This document shows, piece after piece, positions 13,657 to 19,723 of a stretch of DNA of 19,723 nucleotides (within the stretch, counting starts at the first letter, position 1; each line of letters opens with the position of its first letter). The notes below the pieces were generated by a model that was not told the origin of the DNA, searched no databases, and saw only the letters and a list, made by a program, of their open reading frames with translations. Both the position numbers and the translations under genes were made by a program. Source of the stretch: Burkholderiales bacterium (GTDB taxonomy: Bacteria; Pseudomonadota; Gammaproteobacteria; Burkholderiales; Burkholderiaceae_F). The stretch is taken from contig JAJTHJ010000064.1 of the NCBI GenBank assembly GCA_021298875.1, forward strand, positions 1 through 19,723, read 5' to 3'.

Positions 13657-14759
13657 GCGAATTTGTCGCGACCCTGCGCCATGCGTGGGGGGAATGGTGG
13701 TCGCCAGCGTGGGTCGATCGGGGTGCGCCTCAGTGGGCGCACTGGGTCGTCACGTTTCTGTTCAGTACGGTAATTGCGGTGGTCTTTGCGGCGTTCGGCT
13801 TTCTTTTGACTGGCCGCGGCAAATTCTGGGATTACTTCATCGTCTCGCAGTGCATCGGCTTCGCCATCCACGGCTTGTTCTCGCTCGGCGGCTGGTTGCT
13901 TGGTGCGCAACGGATCAACGCGTTTGGCCGGTTGGCGAACGCGTCTTACTTTTCGGTGATTCCACTGCTCGGCTTGGTGATTGGCTACGCAGTCGGATTC
14001 GCCCTCATCGGCTTCGACGTGTCGGCAATGTTCGGCAGCGGCCGCTTCTGGCTCGGCGTGATCTTTGTCTGGGCCGTACTCTCGGTGGTGTGGTGGCGTT
14101 TTTTCGTGGTCAAGCTGCGCCTGGCCGAAGCCGAAGGCGCCCGCGAAGCCGAGCGTGCCCGCGCGGCCGAGCTGGAGCGGCGCGCGCTCGATGCGCAACT
14201 GCGCACGCTGCAAGCGCAGATCGAGCCGCACTTCTTGTTCAACACACTGGCCAATGTGGTGAGCCTGATCGACTCGGCGCCGGCGCAGGCGCGGCAGATG
14301 CTGGAGCGGCTGATCGAGCTGCTTCGCGCCTCGCTCGCCGCCAGCCGCGCGCCGCTGACCACACTCGGGCAGGAGGCCGATCTGGCGCGCGCCTATCTGG
14401 ACGTGATGGCGCTGCGGATGGGCCCGCGGCTGGCGTACGAAATCGCACTGCCCGCACCGCTGCGCGCGCTGCCGGTGCCGCCGCTGCTGGTGCAGCCGTT
14501 GATCGAAAACGCCATCGAGCACGGGCTGGAGCCCAAGGTGCAAGGTGGCCGGGTCGAGCTGCGGGCCACCGCCGGCGGCGAGGTCGTGCAGATCGAGGTG
14601 CGCGACGACGGCCTGGGCTTTGGCGCGGCCACGTCGAGCGGCATCGGTCTGACCAATCTGCGCGAGCGCCTCGCCGCGCAATACGGCGACCGCGCCCGGC
14701 TGGCGATCGAAGATGCACAGCCCGGCACCCGCGTGCGGATTACCCTGCCGGCAACGTAA
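13653..14759 (+). CDS. LytS/AlgZ-type sensor histidine kinase
   Basis: The 368-residue inner-membrane kinase has four predicted transmembrane helices at about 31-52, 63-84, 99-121 and 132-152, with little periplasmic sequence. A short coiled coil (about 155-188) follows. The His_kinase domain (PF06580 type) has the phospho-acceptor H193 in QIEPHFLFNTL, and the HATPase domain has N286 (PLIENAIEHG), VRDDGLGFG (317-325) and GIGLTNLRERL (330-340). All catalytic residues are present. It overlaps the 2TM gene by 4 nt; the response regulator starts 43 nt downstream, after a heptamer repeat. The family typically pairs with LytTR regulators and senses envelope or metabolite signals. The ligand here is unknown. 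Confidence 0.94.
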   Translation: MSEFVATLRHAWGEWWSPAWVDRGAPQWAHWVVTFLFSTVIAVVFAAFGFLLTGRGKFWDYFIVSQCIGFAIHGLFSLGGWLLGAQRINAFGRLANASYFSVIPLLGLVIGYAVGFALIGFDVSAMFGSGRFWLGVIFVWAVLSVVWWRFFVVKLRLAEAEGAREAERARAAELERRALDAQLRTLQAQIEPHFLFNTLANVVSLIDSAPAQARQMLERLIELLRASLAASRAPLTTLGQEADLARAYLDVMALRMGPRLAYEIALPAPLRALPVPPLLVQPLIENAIEHGLEPKVQGGRVELRATAGGEVVQIEVRDDGLGFGAATSSGIGLTNLRERLAAQYGDRARLAIEDAQPGTRVRITLPAT

Positions 14760-14779
14760 CCAGTCCCGCGACAACGACC

Positions 14780-14800
14780 GATCACCGATCACCGACCACC
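14780..14800 (-). repeat. GGTGATC heptamer tandem repeat, copy 2 (3 units, inverted)
   Basis: GATCACC (14780-14786), GATCACC (14787-14793) and GACCACC (14794-14800) are the reverse complement of the repeat beside def. They fill most of the 43-nt gap between the kinase stop and the response regulator ATG at 14803. Confidence 0.8.
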
Positions 14801-14802
14801 GC

Positions 14803-15594
14803 ATGCCCACCGCCCTGATCGCCGACGACGAGCCGCACCTGGCCGACTACCTGCGCGCCAAGCTGGCACAGGCCTGGCCGCAGTTACAGATCGTCGCCGT
14901 GGCCGGCAACGGCGAAGAGGCCCTGCGGCAGATCGAGGCGCAGCGGCCCGACTTGGCGTTTCTCGACATCCGGATGCCGGGCGTCACCGGCCTCGAGGTG
15001 GCGCGCCGCCGGCAGGGCGCGGCGCTGCGGCCACGGATCGTGTTCGTCACCGCGTTCGACCAGTACGCGGTCGAGGCCTTCGACGCCGACGCCGTGGATT
15101 ACCTGCTCAAGCCCGTTACCGACGAGCGGCTCGACCGTACCGTGAGCAAGCTCCAGGCAGCGCTGGCGGCCGGCGCGCCGACTCCCGACCTGACGCAACT
15201 GATCGCGCAGGTCGCCGCGCGGTTGCCTGCTGCGCCGGCGGCCGGTTGGCTGCGCTGGGTGCGCGCGAGCAAGAAGAGCGCGGACGGCGAACTGACCGAG
15301 CAGATCGCGGTGGCCGACGTGCTGTATTTCCAGGCCGACGACAAGTACACCTGCGTCTATGCGCGCGACGGCGCGACGGTGCGCGAGTGGCTGATCCGCA
15401 CGCCCTTGTCCGAGCTCGCCGCGCGGCTGGATCCGGAGCGCTTCCAGCAGATCCACCGCTCGGTGCTGGTCAACATGGATGCCGTCGCCGGCACGCGGCG
15501 CGACCTGACCGGCAAGCTGTATGTCCGCTTGCGCGAGACCCCGCGCGAGCTGCCGGTGGCGCGGCAGTACATGGGGCTGTTCCGGCAGATGTGA
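14803..15594 (+). CDS. LytTR-family response regulator (AlgR/LytR type)
   Basis: The 263-residue product has an N-terminal receiver domain with acidic residues D8 and D9, phospho-acceptor D55 (FLDIRMPG), T83 and K103 (LLKPV). A C-terminal LytTR DNA-binding domain occupies about 150-260 (ADVLYFQADDKYTCVY, then FQQIHRSVLVNMDAV and a YMGLFRQM terminus). It is the partner of the upstream kinase and acts as a cytoplasmic transcription factor. MPTALIADDEP is the expected N-terminus. The open frame begins at 14713 inside the kinase gene, but those 30 residues do not look like receiver sequence. No Shine-Dalgarno precedes 14803, since the upstream bases are the heptamer repeat, so initiation may be weak or depend on coupling. 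Direct repeats at 13264-13314 are a candidate autoregulatory target. Confidence 0.94.
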   Translation: MPTALIADDEPHLADYLRAKLAQAWPQLQIVAVAGNGEEALRQIEAQRPDLAFLDIRMPGVTGLEVARRRQGAALRPRIVFVTAFDQYAVEAFDADAVDYLLKPVTDERLDRTVSKLQAALAAGAPTPDLTQLIAQVAARLPAAPAAGWLRWVRASKKSADGELTEQIAVADVLYFQADDKYTCVYARDGATVREWLIRTPLSELAARLDPERFQQIHRSVLVNMDAVAGTRRDLTGKLYVRLRETPRELPVARQYMGLFRQM

Positions 15595-15598
15595 GAGC

Positions 15599-15619
15599 CG
15601 TGATCGGTGATCGGTGATC
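15599..15619 (+). repeat. GGTGATC heptamer tandem repeat, copy 3 (3 units)
   Basis: CGTGATC (15599-15605), GGTGATC (15606-15612) and GGTGATC (15613-15619) lie just after the response regulator stop, in the same orientation as the copy beside def. The repeat occupies the region where a -35 for fmt would be expected. Confidence 0.8.
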
Positions 15620-15637
15620 GGCGGGCGCGCGGCTGCC

Positions 15638-15643
15638 TACAAT
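15638..15643 (+). promoter_or_regulatory. Candidate -10 element (TACAAT) giving a leaderless fmt mRNA
   Basis: TACAAT matches the -10 consensus at 5 of 6 positions and ends 6 nt before the fmt ATG at 15650. The predicted start site coincides with the ATG, so the message would be leaderless or nearly so; consistent with that, no Shine-Dalgarno is seen. No good -35 is visible. Confidence 0.4.
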
Positions 15644-15649
15644 CGGCGC

Positions 15650-16660
15650 ATGCGCATCGTCTTTGCCGGCACACCGGAGTTCGCCGCGACCGCGCTGGCG
15701 GCGCTGATCGAGGCGGCGCCCGCGCAGGGGTGGACGATCCCGCTGGTGCTGACCCAGCCCGACCGGCCGGCCGGGCGCGGGATGAAGCTCGCGGCCTTGC
15801 CGGTCAAGGCGCTGGCGCTCGCCCACGGCCTGGCGGTCGCCACGCCGGAAACGCTGAGTCTCAAGAAGGGCGGCGACGCCGCCGCGCAGGCGCACGCGCA
15901 GTTGCGGGCCGCCGCGCCCGACGTACTGGTGGTCGCCGCCTATGGGCTGATCCTGCCGGCTGTCGTGCTGGCGATCCCGCGCGGGCTGCCGGACGCAGGC
16001 GGCGGGCCGCTCACGGCGATCAACATCCATGCGTCGCTGCTGCCACGCTGGCGCGGCGCCGCGCCGGTGGCGCGCGCGATCGAGGCCGGCGATACCGAGA
16101 CCGGCACCACGATCATGCAGATGGAGGCGGGGCTGGACACCGGCCCGATGCTGCTCGCGGAGCCGCTCGCCATCGACCCGGCCGACACCACCGTGACGCT
16201 GACGGCCAAGCTCGCCGCCCAAGGCGCGGGGCTGATCGTCGCCGCGCTGCGCGCGGCCGCAGCCGGCGAGCTATGCGCCACGCCGCAGCCGGAAGCTGGG
16301 GTGACGTACGCGCACAAGCTCGCCCGCGAGGAAGCCTGGCTCGACTGGACGCAGCCGGCGGCGCGGCTCGTCTACCAAGTGCGGGCGTTTCAGCCGTTTC
16401 CGGTCGCCTGCACGCGGCTGCGCGAGACGGACATCAAGCTGCACGCGGCCCGCGCCGAGGCGGCAGAGCCGGGGGCCGAGCCGGGCATGGTACTGGGCGC
16501 CGATGCCGGCGGAGTGCGCATCTCCTGCGGCGACGGCGTTCTGGTGGCGACCGAACTGCAACGGGCCGGCGGCCGGCGCCTGCCGGCGCGGGAGTTTCTC
16601 GCCGGCCTGCCGCTGATGGTGGGCGACCGTTGCTCGGCGCCGGTGCGGGCGCCGGCGTGA
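15650..16660 (+). CDS. fmt: Methionyl-tRNA formyltransferase
   Basis: The 336-residue enzyme transfers a formyl group from 10-formyl-tetrahydrofolate to initiator Met-tRNA. The N-terminal formyltransferase domain opens MRIVFAGTPEFAA and contains PDRPAGRGMKL (37-47), NIHASLLPRWRGAAP (125-139) and MEAGLDTGPML (158-168). The catalytic triad is N125, H127 and D163. The C-terminal OB-like domain runs from about 210, with ARLVYQVRAFQPFP typical of Fmt. Extra residues (DAGGGP, about 115-120) lie before the NIHAS motif. MRIVF at 15650 is the conserved start; an in-frame ATG at 15614 overlaps the heptamer region. The stop overlaps the GTG start of rsmB (GTGA). It works against def, which removes the formyl group after translation begins. 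Confidence 0.97.
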   Translation: MRIVFAGTPEFAATALAALIEAAPAQGWTIPLVLTQPDRPAGRGMKLAALPVKALALAHGLAVATPETLSLKKGGDAAAQAHAQLRAAAPDVLVVAAYGLILPAVVLAIPRGLPDAGGGPLTAINIHASLLPRWRGAAPVARAIEAGDTETGTTIMQMEAGLDTGPMLLAEPLAIDPADTTVTLTAKLAAQGAGLIVAALRAAAAGELCATPQPEAGVTYAHKLAREEAWLDWTQPAARLVYQVRAFQPFPVACTRLRETDIKLHAARAEAAEPGAEPGMVLGADAGGVRISCGDGVLVATELQRAGGRRLPAREFLAGLPLMVGDRCSAPVRAPA

Positions 16661-18018
16661 CCGCGTCCGCCCCGGCCGCCGGCGCTCCAGCGCTGGCCGA
16701 CGTGTTGCGAGTGGCGGCGGCAGCCTGGCGGCGCTTCCGCGGCGGGCGCGCACTCGACGCCGCGCTCGACGAGGCCTTGCGCGACTGGCGCGCTCCGGCC
16801 TCGCCCAGGCTTGGTGCCGCCGCGCAGGACGCCGCGTACACGGCGGTGCGCCATTTGGCGCTGGCCGAGGCGGTGGTGGCGCGTCTGGCCGCCAAGCCGC
16901 CCGCACCGGCGGTCGGTGCGCTGCTGGCGGTGGCCTTGGGCCAGTTGTACGCGGCACGGCATGCCGAGTACGCGGTGGTCGATCAAGCGGTGGCCGCCGC
17001 GCGGGCCGATGCGCAGACCGCGGCGGCGGCCGGCTTCGTCAACGCGCTGCTGCGCAACGCGCTGCGCGGCGGCGCTGGCCTGCGCGCCGAACTCAGCCGC
17101 GACCCAGCGGTCGCCGCCAATGCCCCGCGCTGGTGGCTCGACCGGCTGCGCCGCGCCTATCCCGGCGAATGGCCCGAGCTCGCGACCCACGCCCAGCAGG
17201 CGCCGCCGCTGCTGCTGCGGGTCAACCGGCGCCAGATCGGCGTGGCCGCCTACCTCGACCTGTTGCGTGGACAGGGGCTGGCCGCCACCCAGGTCGGCAC
17301 AGTGGCGGTCTGGCTGCACTCGCCGCGCCCGGTGGCGGAGATCCCGGGCTTTGCCGAAGGGCTCGTGTCGGTGCAGGACGCCGGCGCGCAACTGGCCGCC
17401 GAGTGGCTGGACGTGGCCGACGGCATGCGCGTGCTCGACGCTTGTGCCGCGCCCGGCGGCAAGACCGCCCACCTGGCCGAGTTGGCCGCGCTGACGCTCG
17501 ATGCGCTGGAAGCCGACCCCGCGCGCGCCGCGCGGATCGAGCCCAACTTCGCCCGCCTGGGCTTGCCGGCGCACACGCGGTTGCGGGTCCTCATTGCCGA
17601 CGGCGCGCAGCCCGCGCGCTGGGCCGACGGTAGCCGCTACGAGCGCATCCTGCTCGATGCCCCCTGCACCGCCAGCGGCATCGTGCGCCGTCACCCGGAC
17701 ATCCCGTGGTTGCGGCGAGCGGGCGATATTGCGCAATTTGCAACGCGGCAACGGGCGCTGCTGGCCTCGTTGTGGCCGCTGCTCGCCCCCGCTGGTAGAT
17801 TGCTTTATGCCGTCTGCTCGCTCTTCCCCGAAGAAGGCGAGCGGCAGGCGCAGGCCTTCCTCGCCGCGCGTCCCGATGCGCGGCTGCGGACCCTGCCCGG
17901 GCAGCGCGACGGCATGCGGCAACTGCTGCCGTCCGTGGCGTCACCCGCCCCCTGGACGGGCGGCCTGCCGGCGCTGCACGACGGATTCTTCTTTGCCTTG
18001 TTTGAAAAAAGCGAATAA
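16657..18018 (+). CDS. rsmB: 16S rRNA (cytosine(967)-C(5))-methyltransferase RsmB
   Basis: Reading from the GTG at 16657, which overlaps the fmt stop (GTGA), gives 453 residues. The frame is open much further upstream, through fmt, without an earlier plausible start. An N-terminal NusB-like RNA-binding domain (about 15-145) is followed by the SAM-dependent m5C methyltransferase domain. Motif I is LDACAAPGGKT (260-270), motif IV is DAPCTASGIVRRHPDIPWLR with C337, and motif VI is YAVCSLFPEEGERQ with C387. By analogy with E. coli RsmB, C387 is the nucleophile and C337 assists release. The acceptor is C967 of 16S rRNA during ribosome assembly. It is slightly longer than E. coli RsmB (429) through an Ala-rich N-terminus. 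Following fmt is a common arrangement. Confidence 0.95.
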   Translation: MTASAPAAGAPALADVLRVAAAAWRRFRGGRALDAALDEALRDWRAPASPRLGAAAQDAAYTAVRHLALAEAVVARLAAKPPAPAVGALLAVALGQLYAARHAEYAVVDQAVAAARADAQTAAAAGFVNALLRNALRGGAGLRAELSRDPAVAANAPRWWLDRLRRAYPGEWPELATHAQQAPPLLLRVNRRQIGVAAYLDLLRGQGLAATQVGTVAVWLHSPRPVAEIPGFAEGLVSVQDAGAQLAAEWLDVADGMRVLDACAAPGGKTAHLAELAALTLDALEADPARAARIEPNFARLGLPAHTRLRVLIADGAQPARWADGSRYERILLDAPCTASGIVRRHPDIPWLRRAGDIAQFATRQRALLASLWPLLAPAGRLLYAVCSLFPEEGERQAQAFLAARPDARLRTLPGQRDGMRQLLPSVASPAPWTGGLPALHDGFFFALFEKSE

Positions 18019-18033
18019 CGGGAGACTCAGGCA

Positions 18034-18642
18034 GTGAGTGGTGCGGCCCCCACCTCGAAGCGCCGGGCGGCGGGGCGAGGCGTCTGGTTTGCCGCGATCC
18101 TGTTGCTGCTGGCGCTCCTCGCTCCGGCGCGGGCGCAGGAGGCGCAAATCGGCGTCGAGTCGGCGCAACTGCAACTCGCGGGCGAGGGCGCCGAGGCCGG
18201 CTGGCGGCTGGATGCCGACTTCACGCTCACCCTGCCGCCGGCGCTGGAAGACGCGCTTAACCGCGGCATCGCGCTGTACTTCACGATCGACTTCGAGGCC
18301 TATCGTGAGCGCTGGTACTGGTTCGACAGCCGGGTGCTCGACACGCGCCTGTCCTACCGCCTGACCTACAGCCCGCTCACGCGCCAGTACCGCTTGGCGC
18401 GCGGCTCGCTGGCCCTGCCCTTCGACACGCTGGCCGAGGCGCTGTCGACCATGACCCGCGTGCGCCAGTGGAAGGTGGCCGAGGCGGGCGCCTTTGCCGC
18501 CGGCGCGGCGTACCGGGCGCGGGTGCGGATGCGGCTGGACACCGCGCAACTGCCGCGCCCGTTCCAGATCGACGCACTGACCAACCGCGACTGGGCGCTC
18601 GGCTCCGACTGGCGCGCGGTGGCCGTGCCCACCGACCGTTGA
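18034..18642 (+). CDS. DUF4390 domain-containing secreted protein
   Basis: The GTG at 18034 is chosen because GGGAG lies at 18020-18024 and the reading places a clean signal peptide at the N-terminus: a basic segment SKRRAAGRG, a hydrophobic core FAAILLLLALLA, and PARAQEA with cleavage after ARA. The 202-residue product then has a domain with ADFTLTLPPALEDAL (about 53-67), IALYFTIDFEAYRERWYWFD and a beta-rich remainder, as in the DUF4390 family usually encoded between rsmB and ntrY in betaproteobacteria. It is predicted periplasmic, with no lipobox. Its function is unknown; conserved linkage to the NtrY-type sensor suggests a partnership (inference). It begins 15 nt after the rsmB stop and ends 16 nt before the kinase start. 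Confidence 0.9.
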   Translation: MSGAAPTSKRRAAGRGVWFAAILLLLALLAPARAQEAQIGVESAQLQLAGEGAEAGWRLDADFTLTLPPALEDALNRGIALYFTIDFEAYRERWYWFDSRVLDTRLSYRLTYSPLTRQYRLARGSLALPFDTLAEALSTMTRVRQWKVAEAGAFAAGAAYRARVRMRLDTAQLPRPFQIDALTNRDWALGSDWRAVAVPTDR

Positions 18643-18658
18643 GCCGCGCCGGCCGCGC

Positions 18659-19723
18659 ATGATCGGCATGTCCCGCCTGCTGCGTTACGGCCTGCTCGCC
18701 GCGCTGGGGTTGGGCAGCGTGCTGCTGTTCCTGCTGGCCGCAGCGAGCGGCAACACGCCGGCCTTTGCCCGCTTCTATCCGCTGCTGCTGGCGGTCAACG
18801 GCGTCATCGCCGCGGTGCTCGCCGTGCTGGTGGTCGCGGTGATCGTGCGCTTGGTCCGGCGGCTGCGCCAGGGCCGCTTCGGCGCGCGGCTGACGGCGCG
18901 GCTGGCGGTGGCCTTCGCGCTGATCGGGGTGGCCCCCGGGGTGCTGATCTACGTGGTGTCGGTGCAGTTCCTGTCGCGCTCGATCGAGTCCTGGTTCGTC
19001 GTGCGGGTGGACCGTGCGCTCGAGTCGGGCCTGACGCTGGCGCGCGCCGCGCTGGAGGCGCAGCAGGCCGACCTCACCGCCAAGGCGCAGGCGATCGCGC
19101 TGGAGCTGGCCGAAGTGCCCGAGTCGGGCCAGCTGGCCGCGCTCGACCGCGCGCGCGAACGGGCCGGTGTGCAGGAGGCGCTGCTGGTGACCGCGGGGGG
19201 CCAACTGCTCGGCGCCAGCGGCACCCCGCCGGGCGTGCTGATCCCGGAGCTGCCGAGCGCGGCCGACCTGCGCCGCGCCCGCGCGCAGCGGGTGGTGCAG
19301 GCCATCGAGGGCGACCCGCAGGCGACCGATCCCCGCGCCGGCCTGCGCACGCGCGTGCTGGTGCTGGTGCCCACACTGATGCGGCTGGGCATGGCGCGCG
19401 AGCCCGAGTTCCTGCAACTGATGCAGTGGGTGCCGCGCAGCGTGGCAGCCAACGCCGAAGCGCTGCAAAGCGGCTACCGCGAGTACCAGCAGCTGTCGCT
19501 GGCGCGCGGGGCGCTGGCGCGCATCTACACGGTGACGCTGACGCTCACGCTGCTGCTGGCCGCCTTCGCCGCAGCGGCCGGCGGCTTTCTGCTGGCCGGC
19601 AATCTGGCCGCGCCGCTGCTGCGCGTGGCCGACGGTACCCGCGCCGTGGCCGAGGGCGACTTCCGTCCGCTGCCGGAGCCGCGCGTCAACGACGAGATGC
19701 GCACGCTGATCGTCGCCTTCAAC
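18659..19723 (+). CDS. NtrY-like sensor histidine kinase, N-terminal part (continues past the window)
   Basis: The 355 codons visible from the ATG at 18659 have no stop before the window ends; a second in-frame ATG at 18668 is an alternative start. Two closely spaced transmembrane helices (about 8-29 and 40-65) are followed by a third at about 80-103. A periplasmic domain of about 185 residues comes next, then a fourth helix (288-314) and a HAMP domain (from about 315: LAAPLLRVADGTRAVAEGDF). YVVSVQFLSRSIESWF (98-113) is typical of NtrY-family proteins. The kinase core lies outside the window, so catalytic residues cannot be checked. NtrY kinases pair with NtrX regulators in nitrogen or redox and envelope responses; an ntrX gene is expected just downstream. 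No strong Shine-Dalgarno precedes either start. Confidence 0.9.
   Translation, partial: MIGMSRLLRYGLLAALGLGSVLLFLLAAASGNTPAFARFYPLLLAVNGVIAAVLAVLVVAVIVRLVRRLRQGRFGARLTARLAVAFALIGVAPGVLIYVVSVQFLSRSIESWFVVRVDRALESGLTLARAALEAQQADLTAKAQAIALELAEVPESGQLAALDRARERAGVQEALLVTAGGQLLGASGTPPGVLIPELPSAADLRRARAQRVVQAIEGDPQATDPRAGLRTRVLVLVPTLMRLGMAREPEFLQLMQWVPRSVAANAEALQSGYREYQQLSLARGALARIYTVTLTLTLLLAAFAAAAGGFLLAGNLAAPLLRVADGTRAVAEGDFRPLPEPRVNDEMRTLIVAFN

Noticed and set aside
13234..15619. Heptamer arrays as target-site duplications of a transposon carrying the signalling cassette
   Set aside because: There are three arrays, not two, with one inverted and inside the cassette. No terminal inverted repeats or transposase are present. 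Kept only as a junction-associated repeat.
16390..17922. 510-codon minus-strand open frame opposite rsmB
   Set aside because: Antisense shadow of a gene with complete methyltransferase motifs.
15607..18018. 803-codon plus-strand open frame suggesting an RsmB fusion
   Set aside because: The first 350 codons are out of frame with fmt, which occupies the same DNA with all motifs intact. The RsmB start is the GTG at 16657.

Overview
The window is high-GC (about 70% by eye), gene-dense chromosomal DNA from a Gram-negative, most likely a betaproteobacterium of the Rhodocyclales/Burkholderiales type. The basis is gene order: lysM-dprA-smg-topB diverging from def, then fmt-rsmB-DUF4390-ntrY, is a housekeeping arrangement I know from that class. 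No tRNA, rRNA, CRISPR array, integrase or transposase is visible. No gene-free stretch exceeds 300 bases; the longest (9440-9703) is filled by a terminator-like hairpin and an array of small palindromes.

Layout. (1) 1-463, minus: the 5' part of a small lipoprotein gene of unknown function. (2) 537-4468, plus: a beta-CASP metallo-beta-lactamase RNase-like protein, an AMP-phosphorylase-type (not classical thymidine phosphorylase) enzyme, and a short PRPP-synthetase-like protein. A REP-like cloverleaf palindrome separates the first two; the last two overlap by 1 nt. All three resemble archaeal-type relatives, and the set could form an RNA-to-NMP-to-ribose-phosphate salvage module. (3) 4502-6758, minus: an HpcH/HpaI aldolase coupled by an ATGA overlap to a secreted EF-hand lipoprotein whose reading frame is broken once near 5675. 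(4) 6887-12608, minus: lysM, dprA, smg and topB (cell envelope, natural transformation, Smg, topoisomerase III). (5) 12738-18642, plus: def, fmt and rsmB (formyl-methionine cycle and 16S rRNA methylation) and a DUF4390 protein. A three-gene signalling cassette interrupts this run between def and fmt: a 2TM mini-protein, a LytS/AlgZ-type histidine kinase and a LytTR response regulator. (6) 18659-end, plus: the N-terminal half of an NtrY-like nitrogen sensor kinase.

The most interesting material is non-coding or contextual. Three 9-bp direct repeats at exactly 21-bp spacing precede the LytTR cassette, which is the geometry LytTR regulators are known to bind. A GGTGATC heptamer repeat occurs at all three junctions flanking or splitting that cassette. 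Upstream of topB is an array of TGC/GCA-loop hairpins separated by ATGA-type spacers, organised as two inverted copies. A terminator-like hairpin lies in the topB leader. The archaeal-flavoured nucleotide module is the best candidate for a functional system.
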